Positions 52,001 to 62,100 of a stretch of DNA of 64,000 nt are shown in pieces. Under the pieces are notes generated by a model. It did not search any database. It saw only the letters and a list, made by a program, of their open reading frames with translations, and had not been told where the DNA came from. The stretch is from Callipepla californica brunnescens (Eukaryota; Chordata; Aves; Galliformes; Odontophoridae), in the NCBI GenBank assembly GCA_023055505.1, contig JALIRH010000004.1, positions 19,153,368-19,217,367 on the forward strand. The letters are read 5' to 3'. How positions within the stretch are numbered: position 1 is the first letter of the stretch; each line of letters begins with the position of its first letter. The position numbers and the translations under genes are program-made.

Positions 52001-55000
52001 CTTTAGTCAGTTTGCTAGTCTTCACTAATAGCTTGTGTGTCTTCTGAGTATATGTTAGTGATGAAGAGACTTGATAAATTCAGAGCATGTCGTTTCTCTG
52101 CAGTCTCGTGCTGCCAGCTTGCTGTTAGGAATTGCTGGAAGGAACTGTAGGGCTAGGTTCTCTTCTTTTTCAAGGATATTTTGTGGTTGTTGTAACACCA
52201 CTTTTCAGTGGAGGTGTATGAATTAGAAAATGAGAATAGAGTTCATTTGCATAGCGCTTGGCAGATACGGTGCCCTCGCAAAGAGAAGCTGGCAGAAGGA
52301 GAAACTTCAGGGGCAGACTTCCTGCTCTAAAGAGTAAAGGCTTTTTCATTATGGGATGTTAAATAAAGTGGCTTTTAAGAGGTTATTACCAAACAACCTG
52401 GAAGTAGAATGCAGTACTACCGACCAAATTAGTATCAGATTTCCTGTTGATGGCTAGGCTTTACAGCCTGAGACCCAGAAAATTTTCTTCTCACAGTCAC
52501 AGCTGCAGCTCTGAATGTGAAGTTGGTCAACTCGTGATACAGCATAGACAAGAAAAGAGGACTGACAAACTCCTTAACTTAGAGTTTTGTCCTGATACAT
52601 GTGTTCTTTCTTCTGTGATGCTAAGTGTTCATAGGTTAGAGAATTTTGTCTAAAATCGTCCTCATATTTGGAAAACCACTCTTAACTCGGGACTGTGGTG
52701 TAATTAGGAGAGGAAGAATACGTGCTAGCTTCTCTCTACTTTATTGCAGTGATTTCTCATGTTCTTTGGACTCCATGGTTCTGTGTGAGAGTCCGAGCAG
52801 CATCTGATGTCTGTATTACAGAGATGAAGCAGAGTTGCTTGAAGTTACTCTGAGCAGCAGGGAAATTAGGAGTTCCCATTCTGAATTACAATGTGGGTCT
52901 CTGTTTTTGTTTTTTGAAAAGGACGCTTGGAAGTCCTTTGGAATGAAACACCTCTCCAGAGGTGGTGAATTAGCATTCTTTTCACAAAATTTCCCTTTTC
53001 CCCTTTTTTCAGGTTAATGGTAAAATGTATCCTCAGGCCAAACTGCTTTTGGGACAGATGGGGGCATTACATCCTGCCACTCGGCTAGCTGGTTATGTCA
53101 CAGGCAGGCTGCGACCTGCAGTACTTGATATCTCAACCCTCAGTACTGTGATCTCCAAGGTAGCATCCAAAGCTTCTGGGACACCATCAGTCCAGGTGCC
53201 CACAGCATCAGCTCCCAACACTACATCTTCCATCAGCACTACTACTTCAAACCCCAGTGTGACGACTCTGAAAGCTCTTATCCCACCACTGAGACAGATA
53301 GGTAGGTTGGAACTTATTACTGTTTTTTAAATTGCGTGAAGGTAAAATAAAAAGCAAGTGTACAGCATTTGCTGTTGGTTTCTTTGCAACAGTGCCTGCT
53401 GCCTTTGGCTGACTTGCCAACTAAACTGCTTCTGCAATAAATAACCTCTGTAAAGCAGAAAGTTTTATTTTGACTTCGGAATAAGACGACAGGTGTTGAC
53501 TTTCAGTTATTTTTCTAACAATACTAGAGCATATTTTCAAGAAACAAGAAAGAAGGGATGCAGATACCCATTAAGCATCAATTTTTGTTTTGAGAGTTTT
53601 CTTTCTATGATTTTTAATTGCTTCTCATCAAGCATTGAAATTAAAATGAGGGTTTAAAGTGAAAGGATCGCTCTGAGCTGTAATTCTTCAGTTTGTTTTT
53701 CTGATGATGTTGCACTTACAATTGGAATTCATGTGACCAGCAAGTGAAGTGCATGAAGCAGTGCAGTGAAATACAAGATGGTTCCAAGCCTGGATTAGCA
53801 AAAGAACAGGTGTGCAGCAGCCGATAACTACACTGGCCTGCAGTCTCATTGAATTTCACAAGCTGAACGGGGTTGGACTTAGTCAGCATTCTGGAGAGGT
53901 TTTTTTATTTTTTCTGTTTGATTTTTTTTTTTTTTTAATATCAGGAAAAGCATTTGGTACTTACATCCAAGTTGGTACTGAAGTGCTTACCCCGCATGGC
54001 AGGAGAGGAATTTGCTTTTAAATACTGTGTGTAGCGTGAGTTTAAACAAACAAACAAAACAACAACGAAAAAAGAAAAAACAACAAAAAAGAAATCTAGT
54101 TTCTAGCCACGCATATCCCTCCTCTTCACTATACATATGAAGAAGCTTTGCAAGAGAAAAGGATGTTACCTGTGTCCTGGCTAAATGTTAACTCTGAATT
54201 ACTCTGTTTCCTTCTGCCTAAATTTTCCTTGCATCATAAATGGTTGTGTTGTTTTTCTCTTCCTGTGATAAAACCACTTGTATTATGTGTTCATGCCCTA
54301 TTGAAAAGGTGGCTGCATTTCATTGATGGGTGGGGTGAGCGTTGCATGTATTATATACTGAAGTTGGGCTTACACAATGACCTTTGCATTGTTGTACTAT
54401 GTATCTAAATTCTTATCTGTATGCATCTGGAGTAATACAGATACACTTTTCTGATTCCTGGAGAGCATGAGAAGGAGCTTCCCAATAGTTTTTTTTTTTC
54501 CTGTTGGTTGAATTTGTTCAGTCCAACCCTCAGTTGCACAAATGTCACTGTAGCAAGAAGGAGGCATAACAAAACACTCTTCCTCCTTCCTTACTGGCTG
54601 TTTAACACTTAAATACAGTTGAAGGAGGAAGAAAATCAGAAAGCAGTGAAAAGAGGAAGATGGAAAAGAACTATTACGGGAAGGATCTGAGATTTAGAAC
54701 ATAATTTGAGCCTGTTATTTCACCTAGCCATTTGTTTCCTAGTACTGAAATTAGATAGTCGTAGTTTCATGATAAAGAACATAACGCCTTGGGATCTCTT
54801 TTTTTTTTTTTTTTGTATGACCAGGAGGAGATGAAATAGGATATAAGCTTACTTCTACTACATAAGTCGCAATCAGGACTGCCATAAAGTTTTCAGGTTA
54901 ATTACAAGGTATTCATAAAGGGAATGGAAACCCAGATTCATGGTGAAATGACAATTGTAATGCCTGAAGAATAGCAAAGAGGAAGTCTATTAAAATTTTG

Positions 55001-58000
55001 ACCTGCAAGTTTTTATTTTCAGTTGCTCGACCCTCTCCTGGTGGTGTGTTCTCAAAGTTTGTGATGAACAAAGTTGGAGCTCTGCAGCAGAAGGCTCCTT
55101 CAGTGAGAACGTGTCAGCCTCTGTCAGTGCCACAGAAGTTCAGTATCAAGCCAGCACCGATAATGGTTGTCGCTCCTGTGGTTCCCTCAAGTCTGCCTCC
55201 AGCTCAGTGCACTGTCTCTCCTGAGGTCACTACAGCCACCACCACTTCTCCTGTTACTGTAGAAACTACTCCTGTTACTGTAGAAAGTACTGGTGTAGCA
55301 CCATCTACTGTGTCTGCTCCGAGCCCGACAAAAGCTATTGAGCCTGCCTCCTCTCCTCCTGCAATTACAGTCACAGGTGCTTCTGCAGCACCTGTAATCA
55401 GCGTTTGCACCACTTCCACAACTTCCTCATCTGCCACTGCTACCACCACTGTGAACGTAACAAAAACAACTGTGATTGCTGCCCCAGTACCAACTCTGTC
55501 ACTCCCCACTGTAGTAACAGCACCAACAATTACTTGTCCTGTTATCACAACATCCACTTCTACAGTTGTACTAACAACTGCAGTGACTACATCTGTGGTG
55601 ACCACACCAACTTCCTCCATCAGCTCTCTTCCAATTATATTATCAGGACTGAAGTCAGCTCCTTCATTAGCTCCAAGAAGAGGTAAGGTTTGGTCTGCTT
55701 TGGCATATTGTTGCAAATGCTCTCTTATTTCCTTTCTCATTCATTGTTGTAACATGGAATGCAGTTACAGAACTCAGTTTAAGTATTAGCTCACTTGTTT
55801 CACCGTTATTTCCAACATAGGATGAGAAATGTCATCTCTTGAATGGTTTGTTTCATTCCAGCCTATCCTGAACTAGTAGAGAAGGGAAAAAGAATGTAGC
55901 TATCTGGTCAGTGACTGCTATGAAATGAGCTTGAAGTGTCTTATCATTTTTCGGCCTGCAGAAATGCGTAGCACAGTTATTACTGTGATTGCTACAACTT
56001 CACTAATGGTATAGAACTGAAGAAGTAGGTGTGGAATTACTGATTTTTGCTGTTACTTGAGGGTTTTCTTAGTCATGGTTGAGAAATGCTGACAGAACTA
56101 GACACATGTCTAAGGATCCATTGTTTTGAAAACATTGTGCTTGTTTTAAGAATAACACTTGATTTATAGGATGTTTTTTTAACCTGATTTTATGTAACTT
56201 AAAAAAATGTTTTATAGAAGAAACTACTGCACAAACACAGACTCTAAATAAGACTCCTCCAAAGATAGCCTTTGGAACAGAGAAATGTGTAGGACCACGA
56301 CTGTTGTTGATTCCGGTGCCTCAGACATCTCCTGCTTTACGACCGTTAAACAACGTGCAGCTTCCTCAGAGACAGAGAATGATCCTTCAGCCTCTCAGGA
56401 GCCCTGGTGGGGTGAACCTGTTCAGGCATCCAAATGGACAGATAATTCAGCTTGTCCCACTCCAGCATTTCCGAGCTTCAGCCGCCCAGCTCAGTGCCCT
56501 GCCTAACGTGCAGCAGCCAGTGATGTTCCGCAATCCAGGTACAAAGTCCACGGTTTCTTTCTTGACTGACTGGTGTGTTACTTCCATTTGTCACACTGTA
56601 TTTCTATCTGTGATACTCATTTATCGTACTGAAAGCAGTAGAGCGCGTGTAATTTAGTTCTCTGTGAGTAAACTGTTAAGTGTGGTCACTCAGAAGTAAT
56701 GTAACTTCAGCCCATCTAAAGATGCAGAAAGTGCAGTTAACAGTTAAGTTAGCAGTGTTTGGGAGTACTCCACAGCAGGTAAAAATGTGTGTGATAAAAG
56801 GAGCCATAGACACTGTACTGTCACTTAAAGATCTCATGATCTCATAATTCAGTAGTCATGTTTTCAGGAGATGCTTTGAGAGAGAACAAGCTGTTAGCTG
56901 TGTCTCAATGAAGTTCCTTCCTGTTCTGAAGACTTTGCTGTCACAGGAGAAGCTAGCTGCCAAATGGTCTTGTTTTAAAAGAAGTTCAAATAATCAAATG
57001 CACTGATGGGTTTGTTAAGATGAAAAAGATTGTGGTATGGTTTTGTCATAGATTTTCTCTGTGGAAGTTTTTTTTGGGAGAGAAAAAAAAGATTAAATGT
57101 TCTTTTGCTGAAGAGAAATCCCCATTTCCCAGTTTTCTGGTAAGTGGGAAAGAGTAAAATTGAGAAAATATCAGCTAAATACAATGGCTTTTTCAATTAA
57201 AAAGAAAAATGATGCTAAACTTTACCATTACATCTGTTCATTCCAGAGTGACCACCTCATTATTTTTTGAAGGGGGCGTTCTGTATAGAAATGGAACTGC
57301 TTACTTTATGCAGCGCTGATTTTTTCACTACGAAATTGTTAAGACAGTATTACATTGTGATCCAAGAGAATGCTGGATACTTCTGGTATCATCAACTGCT
57401 AGAAGAAAACTATATGGGCAAGTATAAGCTGATATTTTCTTTTCTTCACAGGATCTGTTGTAGGAATTCGGTTGCCTACACCCGCTAAGCCTCCTGAGTC
57501 TCCTCTGCCTACTGCTTCCTCTGTGTCTTCCGCTCCTCCTGTCACAAACTCAACTGTGCAAACTGCAGGACCCAAGTCATCTTCTGCATCTAATCCAGCC
57601 GCTCAAGTGTCTTCTGTTCTTCCTTCTGTACCAAGTTTCATTTCGCAAGCAGGCACTCTGACTCTGAGGATCTCACCTCCTGCTGCTAGTAATGTGACAA
57701 ATCAGACTACCATTGAATCAAAAGTAACTGGCAACTCAGGTGTTCTACCAGCTTCAAATGCTAACATTGTACCTTTACAACCCGGTAGTTTTGCTTTACT
57801 TCAGCTCCCAGGACAGAAGACTGTGCCAAACTCCATTCTTCACCATTTTGCTTCTCTTCAGATGAGGATAGACTCCAAGAAAACATGCCAGAAAGATGGT
57901 CCAGGTGCTGCTCAGCAGACAAAAACGGGGGAGGTTTTGCACTCAGAGGAGCCTGAAGTTGCAGAGTCTCAGGTCACAGCATCAGATGGCAAGCAGGAAG

Positions 58001-59142
58001 AAAATGAGGGGTCAGTAAACCAGTCAGATAATGCTGAAGAGTTAGCGTCTGGAACAGTCACATCTGTGAAAAATAACACTGCGTTAGAGCCATTTGAGAA
58101 GGACTCAAAGGTGCTTGAGGGTTCTTGTGGTGATAGCCCCTCTTTTCAGAATGATGTTTCCACGGATGTGATATCGTCTGACCATTCGTACATCAGTGAG
58201 AAGCCAAATGAGGAGGGAAGTGAAGCAGTCAAGGAAGAGAAAGAGGATTCAGAAAATGTAGGGGCTGTTTCAGCTATCTCTGAAACCATTTGTGAATCAT
58301 TAGATCATTCTCCAGTTGCTCCTCTGGATGATGCCCATCCACAGAGTCTCAAAGATCAAGAGACTGCGCAGTTGAAGAACCATGGAAAAGAGCAAATACA
58401 TGCTGAACAGGAAGATAAATGTGTTAAAGAGCAGGAAGGTGAAGTGCAGGCTCATATGAAGGAGAATAGCAAAGCAAGGTCTAAGCAGTCACAGAGTGAA
58501 CACGAGCAAGATACACTGCTGAAGATCAAAGAGGAGCAGACAGGAACTGAACTGCCTCAGAGTGAAGAAGAATTCCAGGATGGTGCTGTAAAGCCAGAAG
58601 TGGAACAAGAGGAGTACAAAGACTCTACAGAAGAAGGAAGCTTAAGAGAGAAAAAAACAAGCGAATCTGAAATATGTTCTGCAGTAGGACAAGATAATAC
58701 TTCAGGAGATGAGCAGATAGTAAGTACTGAGGAAGACAGAACCAACACACCCAAGCAGGAGGGCAGTAAAAACAAAGAAGATGCTGTTGATTCTCAGGAG
58801 GAAGTGAAGACAGTTGAAGATATTGTAATACATGCTAACAGCTCTTGGAGCAAAATATCCAGTATTGCACCTGTTTCAGAAAACAAAAATGAGGCAGATA
58901 ACGCAGCTGACAGGTCTGATAAAGGTGACTTCATGACACCTGAGCAGAAGGAGCAGGAATCCAGGCATCGCAGAAAGGGTTCTATGAACACTATTAATAT
59001 AACTGATTATATGGAAGAGGAAGATGATGATGATGATGACGATGACGATGATGAAGATGAAAAAACTGATGATTCTGCTGATGAGATGCTGGATGGTGCT
59101 TCTGATTTCTCAAGTGAAGAGGAAATAGATGTTGAAAAAGTG
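33980..59142 (+). CDS. MGA: MGA, MAX dimerization protein, 5'UTR and coding exons 1-16 (3' end outside window)
   Basis: MGA is a very large nuclear repressor with a T-box and a bHLH-zipper, a MAX partner and scaffold of the PRC1.6 Polycomb complex. ATG 34061-34063 is the first in-frame start after TAG 34016-34018 and has a good context (A at -3, G at +4). Sixteen coding exons (34061-35127, 38261-39179, 39495-39582, 39728-39826, 43099-43227, 44235-44333, 45242-45879, 46541-46898, 47840-48063, 49055-49195, 49594-49726, 51066-51580, 53013-53301, 55023-55682, 56218-56538, 57452-59142) sum to exactly 2457 codons with all phases agreeing. Order: T-box (residues about 79-262), SUMO-type VKEE motifs, AT-hooks, Cys-rich MGA domain, Ser/Thr/Val-rich middle, acidic segment. 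The bHLHZ is not in the window. TYRO3-MGA adjacency matches human. Confidence 0.97.
34061..35127 (+). CDS. MGA: MGA coding exon 1: T-box DNA-binding domain
   Basis: Starts at ATG 34061; the donor is AG/gtgggt, phase 2 out. It holds the whole T-box (about 34295-34846) in one exon: MWNEFY, GRRMFPYCRYWITGLD, NHRYKWNGRWWEPTGKAEPH, the serine-proline block SPSTGQYWM, FFAVTAYQN and DYNPFAKGFRDD. The residues after the T-box are less conserved, ending in a ΨKxE-type motif (LKQE). Confidence 0.98.
35128..38260 (+). other. MGA: MGA intron 1
   Basis: A 3.1-kb intron. A 72-codon frame at 37149-37367 is phase-incompatible with the flanking exons and unrecognised. Nothing else is seen. Confidence 0.75.
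38261..39179 (+). CDS. MGA: MGA coding exon 2: SUMO motifs and AT-hooks
   Basis: The acceptor is ccctgcacag and the donor is AAG/gtaaaa. Phase 2 in, phase 0 out. It opens with SPIASSYESSS, followed by VVKEEPVDD and VKQEETDEE (ΨKxE motifs) in an acidic stretch. Near its end it has an AT-hook KRGRPRK (39015-39035), a second AGRPPKG, and the conserved DLEDVDGVLFVSF. It encodes 306 complete codons plus one shared codon. Confidence 0.97.
39495..39582 (+). CDS. MGA: MGA coding exon 3
   Basis: The acceptor is tatgtag and the donor is G/gtaatt. Phase 0 in, phase 1 out. The 88-nt exon encodes EALDIHTVDRTGGEE and a linker; it links in frame to VSFASK upstream. Confidence 0.9.
39728..39826 (+). CDS. 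MGA: MGA coding exon 4: coiled-coil-like segment
   Basis: The acceptor is ttttgag, with a second AG three bases on (NAGNAG), either keeping the frame. The donor is G/gtaagt. Phase 1 in and out. It encodes DCQARIQVLEKELMEELKTL, a charged heptad-like helix, then RHKQVIHPSLQE. Confidence 0.93.
40425..40566 (-). mobile_element. CR1 3'-end fragment (copy A)
   Basis: The minus-strand CR1 3' terminus is recognisable from gaattgcctgggttggaagggacctcaaaggtcc and the ctttcagggatggggca block at its right edge. Confidence 0.8.
40567..40800 (-). mobile_element. CR1 3'-end fragment (copy B), abutting copy A
   Basis: A second CR1 3' end starts directly after copy A (tagaatagaatcccttgagttggaaaggatctt) and runs into the coding part near 40780 (ggcctgtcttc). 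The same 3' end appears twice in tandem, so two insertions are indicated. Confidence 0.75.
43099..43227 (+). CDS. MGA: MGA coding exon 5
   Basis: The acceptor is tcttacag and the donor is G/gtgggt. Phase 1 in and out. It encodes the strongly conserved MGA block VGLKLNSVDPTMSIDLKYLG followed by a Ser/Tyr/Pro-rich stretch. Confidence 0.95.
44235..44333 (+). CDS. MGA: MGA coding exon 6
   Basis: The acceptor is ttcttttccag and the donor is G/gtagaa. Phase 1 in and out. It encodes TGFPFVSRTGKTNDFTKIKG and WRGKLHG. Confidence 0.93.
44334..45241 (+). other. MGA: MGA intron 6
   Basis: A 0.9-kb intron; only a short direct repeat (gttaggtgaatatttct / gttagatgaatatttct near 44747-44780) is notable. 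Confidence 0.75.
45242..45879 (+). CDS. MGA: MGA coding exon 7
   Basis: The acceptor is tctatttag and the donor is CAG/gtagat. Phase 1 in, phase 0 out. It encodes a Ser/Thr-rich, basic region (conserved TSYVRTLDSVLKKQ) that ends LATLLTAQ just before the Cys-rich exon. Confidence 0.96.
46541..46898 (+). CDS. MGA: MGA coding exon 8: cysteine-rich MGA domain
   Basis: The acceptor is actttttcag; the donor lies inside gaataca/gtgagt. Phase 0 in, phase 1 out. It begins ASLKNKPIHKIIRRRAPPCN and contains two C-x4-C-x3-C-x-C clusters (46595-46702), then a basic KRK run and an acidic/basic low-complexity stretch. This is the conserved MGA domain of unknown function (Pfam MGA_dom, from memory). Confidence 0.96.
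46899..47839 (+). other. MGA: MGA intron 8
   Basis: A 0.94-kb AT-rich intron; nothing else is recognised. Confidence 0.75.
47840..48063 (+). CDS. MGA: MGA coding exon 9
   Basis: The acceptor is ttttttttccag and the donor is GTG/gtaaga. Phase 1 in, phase 0 out. It encodes ICDSEPEKP, LWVKVEGEIDPEPIY and the proline-rich VIEPVKSMVLP, all typical of MGA orthologues. Confidence 0.96.
48064..49054 (+). other. MGA: MGA intron 9
   Basis: A 1-kb intron with a CR1 fragment (48766-48905). Confidence 0.75.
48766..48905 (-). mobile_element. CR1 3'-end fragment
   Basis: The minus-strand CR1 3' terminus: catagagtgacttgggttggagaggacc onward, with ctgctaccagctagat further in. Confidence 0.8.
49055..49195 (+). 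CDS. MGA: MGA coding exon 10
   Basis: The acceptor is ttcggtgtag and the donor is AAG/gtatga. Phase 0 in and out (47 codons). It encodes the highly conserved IREEDKDPIYLYFESMMTCA and RVRVYERG, then a Lys/Gln-rich helix. Confidence 0.95.
49594..49726 (+). CDS. MGA: MGA coding exon 11: SKKE repeats
   Basis: The acceptor is cctcccacag and the donor is G/gtaaga. Phase 0 in, phase 1 out. It is mostly a short tandem repeat of (S)SKKE/SRKE units, lysine- and glutamate-rich, coded by near-identical tcttctaagaaaga units. Confidence 0.92.
49727..51065 (+). other. MGA: MGA intron 11
   Basis: A 1.34-kb intron; nothing is recognised. Confidence 0.75.
51066..51580 (+). CDS. MGA: MGA coding exon 12
   Basis: The acceptor is tctttctcag and the donor is CAG/gtgggt. 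Phase 1 in, phase 0 out. It contains KLFDIISDCSWSED, ILSQHINSNMPQ and LHGGKGLPFYAGIS, conserved in MGA. The frame runs on for 34 codons past the donor; the splice is preferred because VNGK of exon 13 continues the orthologous sequence. Confidence 0.95.
51581..53012 (+). other. MGA: MGA intron 12
   Basis: A 1.43-kb intron; nothing is recognised apart from the readthrough frame at its start. Confidence 0.7.
53013..53301 (+). CDS. MGA: MGA coding exon 13
   Basis: The acceptor is ccttttttcag and the donor is G/gtaggt. Phase 0 in, phase 1 out. It encodes YPQAKLLLGQMGALHPA and STLSTVISKVASK, then a Ser/Thr-rich stretch ending LIPPLRQI. Confidence 0.94.
53302..55022 (+). other. MGA: MGA intron 13, with candidate poison exon
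   Basis: A 1.7-kb intron. It contains the candidate cassette 53945-54035 and an A-rich low-complexity stretch at about 54043-54093. Confidence 0.75.
53945..54035 (+). other. Candidate stop-containing cassette (poison) exon of MGA, unproven
   Basis: A polypyrimidine tract of about 16 T, then atatcag ending 53944, then 91 nt, then a consensus donor GC/gtgagt at 54036. Read from exon 13 (phase 1) it gives GKAFGTYIQVGTEVLTPHG and a few more residues, then TAA 54019-54021. Inclusion would truncate MGA before the acidic and bHLHZ parts, or trigger nonsense-mediated decay. There is no transcript evidence in the window. Confidence 0.35.
55023..55682 (+). CDS. MGA: MGA coding exon 14: Ser/Thr/Val-rich region
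   Basis: The acceptor is tttattttcag and the donor is G/gtaagg. Phase 1 in and out. It starts ARPSPGGVFSKFVMNKVGAL, a conserved MGA block, then becomes a long low-complexity stretch rich in Thr, Val, Ser and Pro, ending LPIILSGLKSAPS. Confidence 0.95.
56218..56538 (+). CDS. MGA: MGA coding exon 15
   Basis: The acceptor is ttttatag, with a second AG three bases on (NAGNAG). The donor is G/gtacaa. Phase 1 in and out. It encodes GPRLLLIPVPQTSPALRPL and LFRHPNGQIIQLVPL, conserved MGA sequence. Confidence 0.94.
56539..57451 (+). other. MGA: MGA intron 15
   Basis: A 0.9-kb intron; nothing is recognised. Confidence 0.75.
57452..59142 (+). CDS. MGA: MGA coding exon 16: large acidic exon
   Basis: The acceptor is tttcttcacag and the donor is GTG/gtaagt. 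Phase 1 in, phase 0 out; 1691 nt. It opens GSVVGIRLPTPAKPPESP and has FISQAGTLTLRISPP and PGSFALLQLPGQK. A long Glu/Ser/Lys-rich disordered stretch follows. It ends with EEE, ten consecutive aspartates, then DEMLDGASDFSSEEEIDVEK. The next exon is not in the window. Confidence 0.96.
59022..59064 (+). repeat. MGA: Coding GAT/GAC trinucleotide repeat (poly-Asp)
   Basis: Ten consecutive Asp codons (mostly GAT) flanked by Glu codons, inside the MGA acidic region. Confidence 0.85.
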
Positions 59143-62100
59143 GTAAGTATTTAACTGTTTATGGAGGGACTTTCTTTTTTTTTAATTGACCAACTGTCAT
59201 GTCTGAACCCACGGATTTGAAAGAAATGGTGTTCTAGGCTTCAGTTTCTTCAGAAGTTTTAGATATGGCTTCCAAGTGAAAGTGTTTCTTCTTTCCTGTC
59301 AGTTATTTTACTAAGTAGCACACAAGTCATCCTTTTAGAAAGTGTTGCTCAGGCGTGAGTTACATTGAAACAGATGTAGTAGAACTTGTGTGTGATGTTG
59401 CTACAATATTGACTCGAGCAAATTCTTTCTTCCTAATACAACATAGGATTCTAAAATGTATTAGCCAGCATGGTATTCCTCGTATTTTAAGCTGTTTCCT
59501 CAGCTTTCATAGTTCTTATTAGTTATCATTTGTTTCTGGAAGGAATGCTTACATTGTTCCTCGAATTCCTCTTGAAGTTTAATAATAAATTCAGGTACTG
59601 CTGAAAGCTGTCATTCTGTGTTCAATAGAGAAGAAGCTGGTTACAGAAACCACAGAATAAGGGAAGGTTAATATCTGTAAGATATGTTTAGAGTTAGATG
59701 CTAGTAGAGTTTCAGTCTGATTTCATTCAGAAGCTAAATCAGTTGTTCATGCACATACTTCATGCGTCTTTGAAGTATGTGGCTTCAGAAACAGTTCACT
59801 TAAAAATAGAGGTGTGGCTTTGTGGTTGATGTAAATGGACGTAAGGAATTGGCCTTCGAGGATGAGATAAAAGTAGAAAGATGTAAAAGGGGGGGAATTG
59901 GAAAGCAAGTGAATTAAAATATGATGGACTGTATTAGTGTTTTCAGAATGTGACGCTCCAGCTACGTAGTTTCAATTATGTAAATTTGTTTTATTCCTTT
60001 TCTGTTAATTTCAATCGACTACTTGAAAACCAAATTAGGCTTTTTCCTCTTCTAATGACAGCCAGCCTAACTCAGTTAAGCCAGCAAGCAGAACTTTTGT
60101 ATAATGTACTTTATTTAACAGAAAAATAGACCAATCAATTAGTATACCAGTTTGAAATTTTCAGGCACGATAAAAGCACCCCAGCTGCATGAAGCTGATG
60201 AAAGCATCTATAATTTTTGGAAGCTCTTTCAGTTTGCAGAACTGAGCTATTGCTGTCTTGTCTTGAGTGGAGTGGTGACAGTTTGACAGCTCTTTACCTT
60301 CAGCAGGGTCATCGTCACGTTCAGAGAGCCACAGTTCATAAGTGTCAGTTGCCCAGTAAACCTTTCAAAGTCGTCCTAAGAATTTGTTCATTTACCAACA
60401 GATAATAAATCCAATGTCTTGGTCACAGAGTGGCCTGTTACCAGGATCAATTTTATAAAGATGTGGGGTTTTTTTCTGTCCTATGAAAGAATGGTAAAAC
60501 TGATAATCAGAGATTCTAGGAAGTATTTGTTTTGGAAGAAAGGTATTTTGCATGTTTCAGAAGTGATTAGTACAGTTCAGGTTACCGTATAAGGTATTTT
60601 CTAAGTATTTACTATTAGCTTATACAGACTTGGCTAAACCAGCTTTGGTCCTAAGAGCAGCAGAGCTGAGCATCGAGATCCTGAGGAGGGATTTTAAAAC
60701 TTGCTCAGAATTTGGGTGAATTCTTGGTTTGTCAGTGTGTGCTGCCTGCAGGTTGAGTTCATGTATCAAATGCCTCGGGGAGAATTTAGATAAGTAAGAG
60801 TGCAGACTTTTTCACGGGGGCTTGTTGGTAAGAATGTATTTTTCTCAAAGAGACTTGGAGCAGCCAGGAAGACATGTTTGAGTTGCAGTTAAGCAATATA
60901 TATATATATTTTATTACTGATGAGATCTTCAGTAGATCAGCAGAATGAGGAAGGTACTTCTGTACTTCATGATGCACCGTTCCCTTTCTTGTGCTCCTGA
61001 GTTCTGCTGGTTGTTCCACTGTTTCACGAGGAAACAAATTCCTTTGCTAAGAGTGGGCTGATAGTTACCGCCAGTGGCCTGAGAACACATAACAGAAGTG
61101 GGAGTAGAGTCTGAAAGTGTTAAGCCTTCAGCATTTGTGTCTTTGGCACTGCTTCTAAGATTATTCTGCCTGAAAGACCTCAGAAGAGTCGGAGCAGCTC
61201 AGTTCTTCTAAGAGTTACACTCAAATTTTGTGGTTAATATGATTTGATGATTGAGACCCTTAGAGGAGATTTCTGAAGTGTACAGGTCGGGACTAACATC
61301 TCCCTGAACAGAAATTGGTGCTAGTTAGAAGTGACATTCCCATACCAGTGAGTTGTTGGAAATTACGCTAGTTCTTTGGAAGGCACAGTATTGACTGTAT
61401 GTTCAGAGCAGTAGTCCTTCGTGTAGGACAGATACCTGAGTCCAGTCCTTGTTAATGAATAGACAGATTTTTCAAGGTATTCTATTGCTCCTTGGGGTGG
61501 AAAGCACAGGCTAATTTTGTTTCAAGGGAGACTTATACTAAAACACAGCTATCCGAGGTAGAGATCAACTTTAGGTGCTTAAATTGGAGACCTTTGTCCT
61601 GTTTGGGGAAAAAAAAAATGCTGAAATACTCCTCTAGGAAGAAGTTACTTATCCAGAAGCATTCTTACCATTGTAAATTACCTCTTTAAGTTTCCCCATG
61701 CTTGTCAAGAAATACTAGACAGCTGTGTTGTGGCAGATGTTTCTTCTTTGGTTTTGCCTTATGCATTCTCCCCATAGTAAGTTTCACTGGGGAGAAACTG
61801 GGGAAAAGGGAGGAATACAGCAGTGAAAGAGAGAATACAAAAACTCCTAACAGGAGCAGGTTGTTCAGCAAGCTTTTTGAGTACTTGAGAATTGTTAGTT
61901 TTATTGCAGAGCTTCAGGTAGTGCCTCAGACAACAGCAAGAATATGCTTCATGTAGATTGCACTTTTTTATCAGCATGGTGCTTACCAGACAGGCTGAAC
62001 TGCTGTTTGTCAGACCTGCTGAAGTCAGTTTGTATGAACAGATAACTACATGAATTGTATCCGTTTCATTTAGCTGTTAAGAAACACAGGAGCAAAATGT

